NCBI RefSeq assembly: GCF_018831085.1
Contig: NZ_JAGPNM010000002.1
Coordinates: 124,001 to 188,000 of the forward strand
Direction: 5' to 3'
Length of the DNA stretch: 64,000 nucleotides
Source of the DNA: Rheinheimera oceanensis
GTDB lineage: Bacteria > Pseudomonadota > Gammaproteobacteria > Enterobacterales > Alteromonadaceae
A program made the position numbers and the translations under genes. Of the stretch, positions 23,612-34,115 are shown one piece after another. The stretch's first letter is position 1. Every line of letters starts with the position of its first letter. The notes below the pieces were generated by a model. It did no database searches and was not told where the DNA came from. It worked only from the letters and a program-made list of their open reading frames with translations.

Positions 23612-24275
23612 GCTTGATTTTTTCCAGCGCCATATGAGCGGCGTCTTGCTCTGCCTTGCGGCGTGAACTGCCGGTAGCGGTAAAAGGTGCCATGCCAGCG
23701 ATAGTACAGCGCACGGTAAAGGTTTGCTGATGTGCTTCGCCAGCGGTTGCTACCACATCGTATTGCGGTAATGCTAAGCGTAGCCCTTGCAGGTGTTCCT
23801 GCAACAGCGTTTTAGAGTCTTTCTGTTCACCAGGTGTAATAGTATTAAGGCGTGAGCCAAACCAAAACAGAATGCGCTCTTTACAGGCAGCCATACCACT
23901 GTCAAGGTAAATAGCCCCCAAAATGGCTTCAACAGCGTCAGCTAAAATAGATTCACGGCGAAAACCACCGCTTTTAAGCTCACCCGGCCCAAGCCGTAAA
24001 TGGTCTGACAACCGCAGTTCCTGAGCAATTTCAGCCAACGTCACGCCCTTTACCAACGCTGCGCGCATACGGGTTAAATCGCCTTCGCGCGCTTTAGGGA
24101 AGTTATCGTATAAAGTTTCTGCAATCACCAGGCTTAGTATTGCGTCGCCAAGAAACTCCAGCCGTTCATTATGCTGACCTTTGCAACTGCGGTGGGTAAG
24201 CGCTTGCTCCAGCAGCGCCGGTTGGTGAAACTGATAGCCCAAACGGGCCATCAGTGGTGTTAACGATTTTTGCAT
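23601..24275 (-). CDS. rnc: ribonuclease III
   Basis: RNase III cleaves double-stranded RNA, for example in rRNA processing. The 224-residue protein has the signature [18 protein letters not shown] (metal-binding E and D), a second acidic site in [15 protein letters not shown], and a C-terminal double-stranded RNA binding domain ending [20 protein letters not shown]. It sits between lepB and era in the conserved order. Confidence 0.97.
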   Translation of the reverse strand: MQKSLTPLMARLGYQFHQPALLEQALTHRSCKGQHNERLEFLGDAILSLVIAETLYDNFPKAREGDLTRMRAALVKGVTLAEIAQELRLSDHLRLGPGELKSGGFRRESILADAVEAILGAIYLDSGMAACKERILFWFGSRLNTITPGEQKDSKTLLQEHLQGLRLALPQYDVVATAGEAHQQTFTVRCTIAGMAPFTATGSSRRKAEQDAAHMALEKIKHDR

Positions 24276-24303
24276 GCTTGTCTCTTAGTGCTGGCTGTAC
24301 CGC

Positions 24304-25227
24304 TTAGTGAATAGGGCCAAGCCGGTCAAAACGCACACCCGTTGGCACCCAACCCGGTAACCAGCTGTTGGGGTCCTCATTGAACTCAAAACTCATCCAG
24401 ATAAATACCGCTTTACCAACCATATTGTCTTCTGGCACAAAGCCCCAGAACCGGCCATCGCGGCTGTTATCGCGGTTATCGCCAAGCACAAAATAGTGGC
24501 CTTCCGGCACGACAAACTCATCAATTGCGGTACCGCGCTGTTTAAAGAAAAACTCGGTATGCTCACGCCGCGCCGGTGTTTGCAGAATATCATGCGTAAC
24601 TTTACCAAGTTGTTCAGTGTAACGCCGCTGCGGGCTTTGATCATGGTAAAACTCGCCCTCGTTTTTCAGGCTCAACTCTACAATTTCCAGCTTGCCGCAG
24701 TCTGCCTGCTCTGCGCCGGTACAGGCTTTTTCAATAAACAGTTGTTTATTACGATAAATAACTCTGTCGCCCGGCACACCGATAACCCGTTTAATATAGT
24801 CGATAGTAGGTTGCTCCGGGTATTTAAACACCGCCACATCACCACGCTGCGGCTTGTTGTTACTGTATAAGGTTTTGCGCCACACCGGGTCTTTAACATC
24901 GTAAGAGAATTTCTCCACCAGAATAAAGTCACCTACCAGCAGCGTTGGCATCATTGAGCCTGACGGGATCTGAAACGGCTCATAGATAAAAGAGCGGAAA
25001 ATAGTGATAAGAGCTATAACAGGAAAAATAGATTTTGCTGTTTCTACCAGTTGCGGCTCTTTAAGCAACTCTTCACCGGCTTCAAGCGGCAATTCACCGC
25101 CAGCAGCGGTTTGAGCGCTAACCAGTTTTTGCTGGCGTTTTGGCGCCAGCACTAAAGCATCCAGCAACCAGATTAAACCGCTGGCCAGTGTCAATAACAC
25201 CAGAAAGATTGCAAAATAGCCTGCCAT
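24304..25227 (-). CDS. lepB: signal peptidase I
   Basis: LepB cleaves signal peptides at the outer face of the inner membrane. The 307-residue protein has an N-terminal membrane helix (about 4-24), a second hydrophobic segment (about 68-85), the catalytic serine in PSGSMMPTL, the lysine base in YIKRVIGVPGD, and the later VLGDNRDNSRDGRFWGFV box. It lies between lepA and rnc. Confidence 0.97.
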   Translation of the reverse strand: MAGYFAIFLVLLTLASGLIWLLDALVLAPKRQQKLVSAQTAAGGELPLEAGEELLKEPQLVETAKSIFPVIALITIFRSFIYEPFQIPSGSMMPTLLVGDFILVEKFSYDVKDPVWRKTLYSNNKPQRGDVAVFKYPEQPTIDYIKRVIGVPGDRVIYRNKQLFIEKACTGAEQADCGKLEIVELSLKNEGEFYHDQSPQRRYTEQLGKVTHDILQTPARREHTEFFFKQRGTAIDEFVVPEGHYFVLGDNRDNSRDGRFWGFVPEDNMVGKAVFIWMSFEFNEDPNSWLPGWVPTGVRFDRLGPIH

Positions 25228-25240
25228 GTAAATCCCTTAT

Positions 25241-27040
25241 TTATTTACCCACTTTCAGAATGGCGAGGAAGGCTTCCTGTGGAACTTCCACATTACCTAC
25301 CTGCTTCATGCGTTTTTTACCTTCTTTTTGCTTTTGCAGCAGTTTTTTCTTCCGGCTGATGTCACCACCATAACATTTCGCCAATACGTTTTTACGCATC
25401 TGCTTAACGGTAGTACGGGCAATAACGTGGTTACCTATGGCTGCCTGAATAGCAATATCAAACATTTGGCGTGGGATCAGCTCTTTTAGTTTTTCCGCCA
25501 GTTGCCGACCACGGCTTTGGGCAAAATCAATATGGCTGATAATAGCCAGCGCATCTACCCGCTCGCCGTTAATCAAAATATCTACCCGCTGCATATTCGA
25601 GGCCTGGAAGCGTTTAAAACTGTAATCCAGAGAGGCATAGCCGCGGCTGGTTGATTTTAAACGGTCAAAGAAGTCCATTACCACTTCAGCCATCGGCAGC
25701 TCATATACCACGGCCACCTGACGGCCGTGGTAACTCATATTTACCTGCACACCGCGTTTTTCAATACACAAGGTAATAACATTACCCAGGTATTCCTGTG
25801 GCACCAGAATATGGGCTTCTACTATAGGTTCGCGAATTTCATCAATATCGTTTACGGCAGGTAACACACTGGGGTTATCTACCATTACAATATCGCCGTT
25901 CTTTTTCAGCACTTCGTACACTACGGTAGGGGCAGTGGTGATAAGGTCCAGATCATATTCACGTTCCAGCCGCTCCTGAATAATTTCCATGTGCAACATG
26001 CCAAGGAAACCAATACGGAAGCCAAAACCCAGTGCACCGGAGTTTTCCGGCTCATAAAACAGCGACGAATCATTCAGGCTAAGCTTGGCCAGCGCATCAC
26101 GGAAGTCTTCGTAATCATCACTGGATACCGGAAATACTCCGGCATAAACCTGGGGCTTAATACGCTTAAAACCCGGCAGTGCTTTTTCGGCGCTGTTTTT
26201 CGCCAGCGTTAAAGTATCACCTACCGGAGCACCTTTAATCTCTTTAATACCGGCAATCACAAAGCCTACCTCACCGGTTTTTAACTCGCCGGTGTTAGTG
26301 GCTTTGGGGCTGAATACCCCCACTTTGTCTACTTCATAGCTTTGGCCGGTAGACATGACTTTAATTTTATCTTTGGCTTTAATACTGCCGTGCTTCACCC
26401 GTACCAGTGACACAACGCCCTGGTAAGAGTCAAACCAGGAGTCAATAATCAGGGCCTGCGTTGGCTGCTCAGGTTCACCTTCCGGTGGCGGGATTTTCTT
26501 AACAATGGTTTCCAGCACATCTTTAATGCCCAAACCGGTTTTAGCCGAGCACTGCACAGCACCTAAAGCTTCAATACCGATAATATCTTCGATTTCTTCT
26601 GACACCCGGTCTGGCTCAGCCTGCGGCAAATCAATTTTATTCAGTACCGGCAACACTTCTAAATTCATATCCAGCGCAGTGTAGCAGTTAGCTACTGTTT
26701 GCGCCTCTACGCCCTGGCCGGCATCAACTACCAGCAACGCGCCTTCACAGGCGGCCAGTGACCGGCTTACCTCATAGGTAAAATCGACGTGGCCTGGCGT
26801 ATCGATAAAGTTCAGCTGATAAGTTTCACCATCGTCTGCTTTGTAATACAGCGTAACACTCTGCGCTTTAATGGTAATGCCGCGCTCACGCTCCAGATCC
26901 ATTGAGTCCAGTACCTGTTGCTGCATTTCACGATCAGATAAACCGCCACAATACTGAATTAAACGATCAGACAGCGTAGATTTACCATGGTCGATATGGG
27001 CAATAATAGAAAAGTTTCTGATGTGATTTAGTTTAGGCAT
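25241..27040 (-). CDS. lepA: elongation factor 4 (LepA)
   Basis: LepA is a ribosome-binding translational GTPase acting in back-translocation or ribosome biogenesis. The 599-residue product has [15 protein letters not shown] (G1), [10 protein letters not shown] (G3) and NKIDLP (G4), followed by EF-G-like domains and the LepA-specific C-terminal end. Length is normal. It is separated from rseC by 126 bases, so a promoter may lie there, and precedes lepB by 13 bases. Confidence 0.98.
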   Translation of the reverse strand: MPKLNHIRNFSIIAHIDHGKSTLSDRLIQYCGGLSDREMQQQVLDSMDLERERGITIKAQSVTLYYKADDGETYQLNFIDTPGHVDFTYEVSRSLAACEGALLVVDAGQGVEAQTVANCYTALDMNLEVLPVLNKIDLPQAEPDRVSEEIEDIIGIEALGAVQCSAKTGLGIKDVLETIVKKIPPPEGEPEQPTQALIIDSWFDSYQGVVSLVRVKHGSIKAKDKIKVMSTGQSYEVDKVGVFSPKATNTGELKTGEVGFVIAGIKEIKGAPVGDTLTLAKNSAEKALPGFKRIKPQVYAGVFPVSSDDYEDFRDALAKLSLNDSSLFYEPENSGALGFGFRIGFLGMLHMEIIQERLEREYDLDLITTAPTVVYEVLKKNGDIVMVDNPSVLPAVNDIDEIREPIVEAHILVPQEYLGNVITLCIEKRGVQVNMSYHGRQVAVVYELPMAEVVMDFFDRLKSTSRGYASLDYSFKRFQASNMQRVDILINGERVDALAIISHIDFAQSRGRQLAEKLKELIPRQMFDIAIQAAIGNHVIARTTVKQMRKNVLAKCYGGDISRKKKLLQKQKEGKKRMKQVGNVEVPQEAFLAILKVGK

Positions 27041-27166
27041 GTTGTCCGCAAAACTGAGGGCGTAACGCTAAGCGGCAAACTCGATATGGGCAAGTTGCAA
27101 CCTCCTGCGCTGACGCGGGTTATTCCGAAAATTAGCGCGAATTGTACTCTATCCGGCGGCAGCTTG

Positions 27167-27628
27167 CTATGTGTTATTAACGGCGTGTTGTTGTACACCA
27201 AGTGATGGCAGCACGCCGAGGATAACAATACGGCTATGTTTTTCCTGCAGCTGACCATAGCGCCGTGCCAGCATAAAACCGCTTGCAGTACCGCCCAGCG
27301 CCAGCAGCATAACCCAGCCTTCCGCTAAACCCGCGGCATTGCCAAGCAGGGCCAGCAGCATTAGCAGCACTAAAGGTAATAAATATACCATCAGCGCGGC
27401 CATGATCAGGCTTTGTTCGTTCAGGCCAATTTTAACCTGCTCTCCGGGCAATAATGGTAAAGCGGTAGGAACAAAAAAACGTTGTTGTCGGGGTGTCATG
27501 GTTTTAGCGACTATGCCGGTACCGCAGTCATCGCTTACATTACAGGCATTGCAACTGGCAACAGGTGTTGTGGTTAACCAAACCCCATCGCCCTCACAAA
27601 ATACCACAGTAGCAATTTCTTCTACCAT
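27167..27628 (-). CDS. rseC: SoxR-reducing/sigma-E regulatory protein RseC
   Basis: RseC is an inner-membrane protein with a conserved cysteine cluster near the N-terminus, here CNACNVSDDCGTG (about 22-34), and two membrane helices (about 78-98 and 102-122). In E. coli it is encoded with rpoE and helps reduce the SoxR iron-sulfur cluster. The stop of rseB and the start of rseC share one base, so expression is coupled. Confidence 0.92.
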   Translation of the reverse strand: MVEEIATVVFCEGDGVWLTTTPVASCNACNVSDDCGTGIVAKTMTPRQQRFFVPTALPLLPGEQVKIGLNEQSLIMAALMVYLLPLVLLMLLALLGNAAGLAEGWVMLLALGGTASGFMLARRYGQLQEKHSRIVILGVLPSLGVQQHAVNNT

Positions 27629-28557
27629 CAGTGCACTGCTGCTGCCAGTTGACGTGCAGTGTCAATACTCACCGGCCCGATAACGGTCACTTCAAGCTGA
27701 TTACTGGTTTGCACATAAATAGTCGTGGCGCCATCGCGGTAAGCCTGGGTAGGTAATTGTTGTGAGTTCTGTACAAAAACCGATACCTGATGCAAGCCAT
27801 CACTTAACAGCCAATAGCTCAACAAACTGTTTTCAAGCTGCGGAATACCCACCGGGTCAACAACAGGCTCATATCCTTGTGGCACCCAGGTTAGTTTATG
27901 CCGGGCTTGCGGCGCAGCCTTAGTAGCGCTATCTGTCGGTTGCGGTAATTCTGCTGCCATCAGCGCATTTAAGTTTTCTGGCAGTTCAGGGCTGATTTGC
28001 ATATGAGTAACCAGCCAACGCTCCAGCGCAGTTTGCTGATCAGATAAGGTGTCAATGCGCAGTGGAAAACCGGTTTCATCGTCCAGCCATAACCAGTAAC
28101 TGTAACGGCCGGCATCTTTAGCAGTCAGGCGCAATAATTGTGCACTGCGGCCAGACATAACCAAACTGCTGCCGGCTACAGCATTGTATAAACGGCTGAT
28201 ATTATCTTTTGCTTCAAACAGTAATGCCGGTAATTCAGGAATACTGCTGCCCTGAGTGACAAAAGCCGGCCGGTCAGTCAGCAGATAATAAATTTGGTTA
28301 TTGCGGCGCAAAATATCTACGCCATTAGTGTCCAGCGGAATAAGGTGTTCAATTTCCTGCTCAGCGGTGCGGCCATGTATCCAGCGGTAAGTGTCAACTT
28401 TACTGCCCTTTAACACCACAAAAGAGGTATCAAAATTATACTGTTTTACCGCATTTTGTACTTTGTCGAACAAGGCCCATGCCGACTGCTCTGCCTGAAC
28501 CAGCCCGGATACTACAACCAATACTATGGCACTGCAAAAGCCAGCAAATCGCATCAT
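27628..28557 (-). CDS. rseB: sigma-E regulatory protein RseB
   Basis: RseB is a periplasmic protein that binds RseA and protects it from cleavage, and it senses misplaced lipopolysaccharide and porins. The 309-residue product has a signal peptide (about 1-22, ending LVQAEQ), an N-terminal MucB/RseB domain (FDTSFVVLKGSKVDTYRWIHG) and a C-terminal domain (PQARHKLTWVPQGYEPV, VSVFVQNSQ). It overlaps rseA by 4 bases. Confidence 0.94.
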   Translation of the reverse strand: MMRFAGFCSAIVLVVVSGLVQAEQSAWALFDKVQNAVKQYNFDTSFVVLKGSKVDTYRWIHGRTAEQEIEHLIPLDTNGVDILRRNNQIYYLLTDRPAFVTQGSSIPELPALLFEAKDNISRLYNAVAGSSLVMSGRSAQLLRLTAKDAGRYSYWLWLDDETGFPLRIDTLSDQQTALERWLVTHMQISPELPENLNALMAAELPQPTDSATKAAPQARHKLTWVPQGYEPVVDPVGIPQLENSLLSYWLLSDGLHQVSVFVQNSQQLPTQAYRDGATTIYVQTSNQLEVTVIGPVSIDTARQLAAAVH

Positions 28558-29183
28558 TGTTGCTCGTTTTGATCTTTTCCATCAGCGTTGTTGCTATTGT
28601 GATTAGCCTGCTGAGACTGCTCCATCACACGAACCTGTTGGCGATGCGCATTTAACAGCGCCTGCAGGCGTTTTTGTTGCTCCAGCATTGCCTGCTGTTC
28701 CTGCTCGGCAAAACGGTCGTTAACAGTGGTCTGGCTTAAGCTTACCGGCGTGGCAAAGCCTGCTATCGGCTGGGTTTGTAACACCGGCAATGGCGCAAAA
28801 GCGTCCTGCTGTGGTGACTGTTGATACTGCTGTACACCAAATACAGCCATTAATGCGACACCAGCAGCGATAGCCCCTTGAGCTACCGGCTGTAACCAGC
28901 GGCCATTCGCAGCCACAGACACAGTATTACGTAACCGCTTTAACAGGCTACGATCAGATTGCAGCTGATACACCGGTTCATCGGCCAACCGGGCAGCAAA
29001 GTTATCGGCAAAATCAGCCGTTAGCGGGCTTTGCGGTTCACGGCGAAGCACAGCACCGATCAAGTGATAGCGTTCAAGCTGGTGTTGCGACTGAGCATTA
29101 TTAAGCAAACTGTCCAGTTGTGCTTTACTCAGTGGCTGATTATCACTGGCAGCAGAGAGCCAATCCTGATTTTCTGACGACAT
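28554..29183 (-). CDS. rseA: anti-sigma-E factor RseA
   Basis: RseA is an inner-membrane protein whose cytosolic N-terminus holds sigma-E inactive until DegS and RseP cleave it. The 209-residue product has an N-terminal RseA domain (LSKAQLDSLLNNAQSQHQLERYHLIGAVLR-type region, about 15-50), one membrane helix (about 102-118) and a Gln-rich periplasmic C-terminus. It sits between rpoE and rseB. Confidence 0.93.
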   Translation of the reverse strand: MSSENQDWLSAASDNQPLSKAQLDSLLNNAQSQHQLERYHLIGAVLRREPQSPLTADFADNFAARLADEPVYQLQSDRSLLKRLRNTVSVAANGRWLQPVAQGAIAAGVALMAVFGVQQYQQSPQQDAFAPLPVLQTQPIAGFATPVSLSQTTVNDRFAEQEQQAMLEQQKRLQALLNAHRQQVRVMEQSQQANHNSNNADGKDQNEQQ

Positions 29184-29224
29184 AATGTTTCCTGTCTTAA
29201 AATTACTGGTTTTTGCCCTGACTG

Positions 29225-29800
29225 CTAGCTTATTAACGGCTTAAGCTGCATATCAATTGCCTCACGCGCCCGGAAAATACGGCTTCTTACGGTGCCTATC
29301 GGGCAGCCCATTACTTCCGCAATTTCTTCATAGCTTAACCCTTCAAGTTCACGCAGCGTAATAGCAGTGCGAAGTTCGTCGGGCAATTTTTCTATGGTGC
29401 TGAACACCACATTACGAATTTCATCGGACAATAACAACTTTTCCGGTGAATCTTGTTCCTTTAATGCATCGCTGCCTTCAAAGTATTCAGCATCTTCTGC
29501 ATCAACGTCTGTTGCCGGTGGCTTACGGCCATTAGCAACCAGATAATTCTTGGCACTGTTTACCGCAATGCGGTAAAGCCAGGTATAAAACGCGCTTTCG
29601 CCACGAAAGCCAGGGATAGCCCTGTACGCTTTAATAAAGGCTTCCTGCGCCACATCAGCTACGTCTCCGTGATTAGAGACATAACGGGAAATTAAGTTCG
29701 CGATCCGGTGCTGATATTTTCGCACCAATACATTAAACGCCGCTTTATCGCCTTGTTGTACACGCTGGACAATCTGCCAGTCCAATTCTTGCTCGCTCAT
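29225..29800 (-). CDS. rpoE: RNA polymerase sigma-E factor
   Basis: RpoE directs the envelope stress response. The 191-residue product matches E. coli RpoE closely: the region 2 segment DVAQEAFIKAYRAIPGF and YTWLYRIAVNSAKNYL, and the region 4 helix-turn-helix LEGLSYEEIAEVMGCPIGTV. The frame stays open to 29950, beyond the normal start, but MSEQELDWQIVQRVQQGDKAAF at 29800 matches the family. First gene of rpoE-rseABC; divergent from nadB. Confidence 0.96.
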   Translation of the reverse strand: MSEQELDWQIVQRVQQGDKAAFNVLVRKYQHRIANLISRYVSNHGDVADVAQEAFIKAYRAIPGFRGESAFYTWLYRIAVNSAKNYLVANGRKPPATDVDAEDAEYFEGSDALKEQDSPEKLLLSDEIRNVVFSTIEKLPDELRTAITLRELEGLSYEEIAEVMGCPIGTVRSRIFRAREAIDMQLKPLIS

Positions 29801-29948
29801 ATCCGAGCTAATCCCCTGTAATACTAATCGTTCTATTAACTGGCGCTGGTCTAGCGTGTTGCTATGACTCTGCTGCACAGAAATAGTTCTGCTAAGTTTG
29901 GCAAAAAAGCTACAATAGCCCGACATTGACTGATGGCAAGTGTATCGC

Positions 29949-31559
29949 ATGACGCAAGCAAAAGAATATCTCTGTGATGTATTAATTATCGGCAGCGGTG
30001 CTGCCGGGTTATCACTGGCGCTGCAACTGGCAGATAAAGCCCGCGTACTGGTACTGAGTAAAGGCCCGCTACGTGAAGGTTCTACTCTCTATGCTCAGGG
30101 TGGCATAGCTGCTGTTTTCGATGAAAACGACAGCATTGCATCGCATGTTGATGACACCCTGATAGCCGGAGCCGGCCTGTGTGACGAAGCCGCAGTGCAG
30201 TTTACCGCCGGTAATGCCAAGGCCGCGATGGAATGGCTGATTGCGCAAGGCGTACCCTTTGATCAGTATAAAGATGAAGACGGCAGCCTGAAGTACCACC
30301 TTACCCGCGAAGGTGGTCACAGCCACCGGCGTATTTTGCATGCGGCCGACGCCACCGGCCAGGCTGTACAAATCACGTTGGTAGATAGGGTTAAAACTCA
30401 CCCGAATATTCAATTACTGGAAAACTACAACGCCATCGATTTAATTAACGGCCGTAAAATTGGCCGCGATGCAAAACGCTGCTATGGCGCCTATGTCTGG
30501 AATAAAGCCGCAGCCAAAGTTGAACTGGTGCGGGCCCGCTTTATTGCCCTGGCTACCGGCGGCGCCAGCAAGGTGTATCTGTACACCAGCAACCCTGATG
30601 TTGCCAGCGGCGATGGTATTGCCATGGCATGGCGTGCTGGCTGTCGGGTAGCGAACATGGAATTTAACCAGTTTCACCCCACCAGTTTATACCACCCGGA
30701 TGCGCCTAATTTTTTAATTACCGAAGCTATGCGCGGTGAAGGTGCCTATTTAAAACGGCCCGATGGTAGCCGCTTTATGCCGGATTTTGACGAACGTGCC
30801 GAATTGGCCCCGCGCGATATCGTCGCCCGCGCGATTGATTATGAAATGAAACGCCTTGGTGCCAACTGCGTTTATCTGGATATCAGCCATAAACCAAAAG
30901 ACTTTGTTATTGAGCACTTCCCCACCATTTACGCCAAATGCTTAAGCGTAGGTATTGATATTACCCGCCAGCCTATTCCGGTGGTGCCGGCCGCACATTA
31001 CACCTGCGGTGGCGTAATGACCAACTTAAATGGCCAAACCGATATCAGCAACCTGTATGCTATTGGCGAAGTGGCCTATACCGGCTTACACGGTGCTAAC
31101 CGTATGGCAAGTAATTCGCTGCTCGAATGCGTAGTGTTTGCTCAGGCCGCAGCCAGTCATATACTGGCAGAATTAGACAGCAACAGCGAGCTGCCGGTAT
31201 TGCCGCCGTGGGATGACAGCCGGGTCAGCGATTCAGACGAAGAAGTCGTCATTACCCATAACTGGCATGAGCTGCGCTTATTTATGTGGGATTACGTTGG
31301 CATAGTGCGTACCAACAAACGGCTGGAACGCGCATTGCATCGGGTAGAATTATTACAACGCGAAATTCAGGAGTATTACAGCCATTTTCGTGTCAGCCAT
31401 AATTTGCTGGAGCTGCGTAATCTGGTGCAGGTAGCAGAACTGATTATCCGCTGTGCGCTGCAGCGTAAAGAAAGCCGCGGCCTGCATTACAACCTGGATT
31501 ACCCGGACACCCACCCTGACAGCAAACCAACGGTACTTGCGCCCAAAGCCAGTGTTTAA
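29949..31559 (+). CDS. nadB: L-aspartate oxidase
   Basis: NadB oxidises aspartate to iminoaspartate, the first step of de novo NAD synthesis. The 536-residue flavoprotein has the FAD-binding [19 protein letters not shown], the [13 protein letters not shown] segment, [18 protein letters not shown] active-site region ([13 protein letters not shown]), and [21 protein letters not shown] at 29940 is also in frame; the ATG at 29949 was chosen by family length. It is divergent from rpoE, as in E. coli. Confidence 0.97.
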   Translation: MTQAKEYLCDVLIIGSGAAGLSLALQLADKARVLVLSKGPLREGSTLYAQGGIAAVFDENDSIASHVDDTLIAGAGLCDEAAVQFTAGNAKAAMEWLIAQGVPFDQYKDEDGSLKYHLTREGGHSHRRILHAADATGQAVQITLVDRVKTHPNIQLLENYNAIDLINGRKIGRDAKRCYGAYVWNKAAAKVELVRARFIALATGGASKVYLYTSNPDVASGDGIAMAWRAGCRVANMEFNQFHPTSLYHPDAPNFLITEAMRGEGAYLKRPDGSRFMPDFDERAELAPRDIVARAIDYEMKRLGANCVYLDISHKPKDFVIEHFPTIYAKCLSVGIDITRQPIPVVPAAHYTCGGVMTNLNGQTDISNLYAIGEVAYTGLHGANRMASNSLLECVVFAQAAASHILAELDSNSELPVLPPWDDSRVSDSDEEVVITHNWHELRLFMWDYVGIVRTNKRLERALHRVELLQREIQEYYSHFRVSHNLLELRNLVQVAELIIRCALQRKESRGLHYNLDYPDTHPDSKPTVLAPKASV

Positions 31560-31572
31560 TACTGCGCCTTAG

Positions 31573-32001
31573 CTACACGCCAGAGCCCGACTGCCAGTTT
31601 TGCTGGCTGATGGCTCTGGCCAGCGCCCGAAACTGCATCTCAGAACATTGGTCGGCAAAAATCCACTTGCGGTAACAGCGCTGATCGGTATCGGCCTGCC
31701 ACTGCAAACGCAGCATATGCTGGCTAACCAAGCCGCCGGGTAATAACCGGCCAGGTGGTAAATTACTGTTAAACCAGTGTAGTTGGCTATTATCGGTTAT
31801 TGTCAGCGCCGCGTTTTGCTGCAACTGTTGCAAAACACCGTACCAGTGCCAATAAAATAGCGGTAATACCACAGCAACCAGAACAACGCCGGTTATGCCC
31901 AGCGGCGTAACCGCCAATACCGGCACCGGCCATGCCGCCAGCAGTAACATGCCACGCTGACACCAGCGGCTGGGCGACAAGTTGCAGTTATACGCGGACA
32001 C
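31573..32001 (-). CDS. ygfX: YgfX family membrane protein
   Basis: The 142-residue product has two adjacent membrane helices (about 14-34 and 35-53) starting SPSRWCQRGMLLLAAWPV, with a cytosolic C-terminus containing LRLQWQAD and CSEMQFRALARAI. This matches YgfX (CptA), reported as a toxin-like protein acting on cytoskeletal proteins in E. coli, although other work points to a link with SdhE. It overlaps sdhE by 14 bases, the conserved pair. Confidence 0.85.
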   Translation of the reverse strand: MSAYNCNLSPSRWCQRGMLLLAAWPVPVLAVTPLGITGVVLVAVVLPLFYWHWYGVLQQLQQNAALTITDNSQLHWFNSNLPPGRLLPGGLVSQHMLRLQWQADTDQRCYRKWIFADQCSEMQFRALARAISQQNWQSGSGV

Positions 32002-32239
32002 GATCCAGAATAACCTGGATCAATGCCTGAATAGCCGCATCAGGCGATTTGGCATGGCCCATAAACCAGGCAAACAGATCCGGATCATCACACGCCAGTA
32101 AACGCTCAAAATCCTGTTTTTGCTGCAGTGTCAGCCCGTCATAACCGTCTTCAACAAAAGGAGCCAGCAGTACATCCAGTTCCAGCATGCCGCGACGGCA
32201 TGCCCAGCGTAACCTTGGTTTAATCATTAACTCTGCCAT
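31988..32239 (-). CDS. sdhE: FAD assembly factor SdhE
   Basis: SdhE promotes covalent attachment of FAD to succinate dehydrogenase. The 83-residue protein carries the diagnostic RRGMLELD motif (RGxxE) at about residues 15-22, followed by FERLLACDDPDLFAWFMGH. AGGAA lies just before the ATG. It overlaps ygfX by 14 bases and is divergent from ygfZ, the same arrangement as in E. coli. Confidence 0.95.
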   Translation of the reverse strand: MAELMIKPRLRWACRRGMLELDVLLAPFVEDGYDGLTLQQKQDFERLLACDDPDLFAWFMGHAKSPDAAIQALIQVILDRVRV

Positions 32240-32407
32240 ATTGTTCCTTTGTAAATAGTTTTCCAGTGCAAAAGGGCGTTTGAAATATCGAACCCGACAG
32301 GATAGCTGCTGATTCTAACAAAAATTAGCGAACGGGGTTGAGCTTTTCCGGCTTTCCCCCAATGATAGCAATATTCGTTATAATACTGAGCTTCGCTACG
32401 GCACACT

Positions 32408-33376
32408 ATGCACACATCCTGGTTAACAGCAGAACAATACGCCGCATTATCCACTCAGGTTCAGGGCGCTTTTATTTCACCGCTACCGGCATTTGAAAGC
32501 CTGCTGATAAGCGGGCCTGACAACCGTAAATATTTGCAGGGGCAAACTACCTGCGATTTAGATCAGTTAAACGACAATAATTTTCTGCACGGTGCCCATT
32601 GTGACGCCAAAGGTAAAATGTGGTCGCAGTTTTATCTGGTCAGTCAGGCTGAGCAGCTGATCAGCATTGCCTTCAGAGATGAACTTAACGCCTCAGCCAT
32701 ACAGTGGAAAAAATTTGGCGTGTTTTCTAAAGTTAGTTTTGAAGCAGGCCAGCAACACTTTGCCGTATTTGGCCTGGGTGGCGAAAACGTTGTGACACTG
32801 GTTACGCAACTGGGCTTTGCTCTACCGCAACGTGGCGAACTGGCACGGCACAACAATGCTTTATTGCTGGCACTGGCCGACGACCATTTTATACTGCTAA
32901 TGCCGGTAGCAGAAGCACGGCAGCTAATGCAGCAAACACTGCCCTTTGCCGCCCCTAATGTCTGGCTGGCACAGCACATTCAGCATGGTTTTAGTTACCT
33001 TGAGCAGGGTTTAATTGGCGAGTTTGTGCCGCAAATGCTTAACTTACAGGCACTGAATGCCATTAGTTTTACCAAAGGTTGTTATATCGGCCAGGAAACA
33101 GTAGCCCGGCTGAAATACCGTGGCGGCAATAAAAGAGCCGCGTACATTTTAACCGCCAACACAGACGAAGTGCCAAAAGCAGGCACTGATATAGAAATTC
33201 AACTAGGTGAGAACTGGCGCCGGAGTGGCCAGGTTGTCAATGCCGCAAACATACATAACCAATTATGGTTAATTGCGGTATTACCTAACGACATAACACC
33301 GGCAGACACGTTACGGCTTAACAGCGACAGTGCCCCGGCACTTCGCATAGTGCCGTTACCTTACTCGTTAAATTAA
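32408..33376 (+). CDS. ygfZ: tRNA-modifying protein YgfZ (folate-binding)
   Basis: YgfZ is a folate-dependent protein that supports iron-sulfur cluster enzymes such as MiaB. The 322-residue product has the GcvT-like fold and the diagnostic KGCYIGQETVARLKYRG motif with its conserved cysteine. The early segment LLISGPDNRKYLQGQTTCDL is also typical. It is divergent from sdhE-ygfX and lies 10 bases before the SlyD-like gene. Confidence 0.94.
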   Translation: MHTSWLTAEQYAALSTQVQGAFISPLPAFESLLISGPDNRKYLQGQTTCDLDQLNDNNFLHGAHCDAKGKMWSQFYLVSQAEQLISIAFRDELNASAIQWKKFGVFSKVSFEAGQQHFAVFGLGGENVVTLVTQLGFALPQRGELARHNNALLLALADDHFILLMPVAEARQLMQQTLPFAAPNVWLAQHIQHGFSYLEQGLIGEFVPQMLNLQALNAISFTKGCYIGQETVARLKYRGGNKRAAYILTANTDEVPKAGTDIEIQLGENWRRSGQVVNAANIHNQLWLIAVLPNDITPADTLRLNSDSAPALRIVPLPYSLN

Positions 33377-33386
33377 AGAGGTTTTC

Positions 33387-33872
33387 ATGACCATATCTCA
33401 GGACAAAGTTGTCGCCATGCACTACACCGTTACCGATCCACAGGGTAACGAACTGGATTCTTCCGTTGGCGGCGAGCCTTTAGTCTTCTTATTTGGCCAC
33501 GGTTCACTTATTCCGGGTTTAGAGCAGGCATTAGCCGGCAAAGCCACAGGTGACAAGTTTAAAGCCGATATCGCCGCAGCTGACGCTTATGGCGAGCGCC
33601 ATGATGCGCTGACGCAAGCCGTGCCAAAAACCATGTTTGACGGTATGGACGTTGCCGTGGGCATGCGTTTTCGTGCTGCGGGCCCGGATGGCCGCGAACA
33701 ATCGGTTATTGTGCTGGAAGTAACAGAAGATGAAGTGGTAGTTGACGGTAACCATCCGTTATCCGGTATTGATCTAAGCTTTGATGTTGAAGTACTGCTG
33801 GTACGTGATGCTACTGAAGAAGAGCTCAGCCACGGCCATGTACATGGCATAGATGGCCACGCCGGTCACTAA
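33387..33872 (+). CDS. slyD: FKBP-type peptidyl-prolyl isomerase, SlyD-like
   Basis: This enzyme catalyses cis-trans isomerisation at proline and acts as a chaperone. The 161-residue product has VVAMHYTVTDPQGNELDSS, LFGHGSLIPGLEQAL and the insert-in-flap domain (VPKTMFDGMDVAVGMRF), then DEVVVDGNHPLSG. The C-terminus is short and His-rich (HGHVHGIDGHAGH), much shorter than the metal-binding tail of E. coli SlyD. It follows ygfZ with an AGAGG ribosome binding site. Confidence 0.88.
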   Translation: MTISQDKVVAMHYTVTDPQGNELDSSVGGEPLVFLFGHGSLIPGLEQALAGKATGDKFKADIAAADAYGERHDALTQAVPKTMFDGMDVAVGMRFRAAGPDGREQSVIVLEVTEDEVVVDGNHPLSGIDLSFDVEVLLVRDATEEELSHGHVHGIDGHAGH

Positions 33873-33884
33873 TAAGCTCCACCG

Positions 33885-33912
33885 GAGAGCCGGCCCGGCA
33901 AGGCCGGCTCTG
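33885..33912 (+). terminator. GC-rich hairpin after slyD
   Basis: AGAGCCGGC and GCCGGCTCT form a strong stem directly after the slyD-like gene. The T-rich run starts about a dozen bases later, so termination efficiency is uncertain. Confidence 0.5.
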
Positions 33913-34042
33913 CCCCTAGCCATTATTTTTTTCTTTCGCCTGTAGCCTGCCCGACAGTAAAAAAACTAATTCAGATCAAGCCCTACTTTGGCGCATAGCA
34001 TTTTTCCGGTTAGTAACAGCTTATTAGCAGCCGCAGTAAATT

Positions 34043-34071
34043 CTTGACACTGAGCGCAAAGCCACATATTT
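34043..34071 (+). promoter_or_regulatory. putative sigma-70 promoter of the M23 peptidase-bactofilin pair
   Basis: TTGACA (34043-34048) and TATTTT (34066-34071) are separated by 17 bases, 45 bases before the start codon at 34116. Confidence 0.55.
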
Positions 34072-34115
34072 TTACCCACTGTCAGAATTTTTTCCATTGA
34101 GAGCGACCGGCCTGA

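Noticed and set aside
29800..29950. A 50-residue N-terminal extension of RpoE, or a sigma-E promoter at this place
   Set aside because: The extension does not resemble any sigma factor and the normal start is at 29800. A GAACTA/TCATA pair 16 bases apart exists upstream, but it matches the sigma-E consensus too poorly to call.
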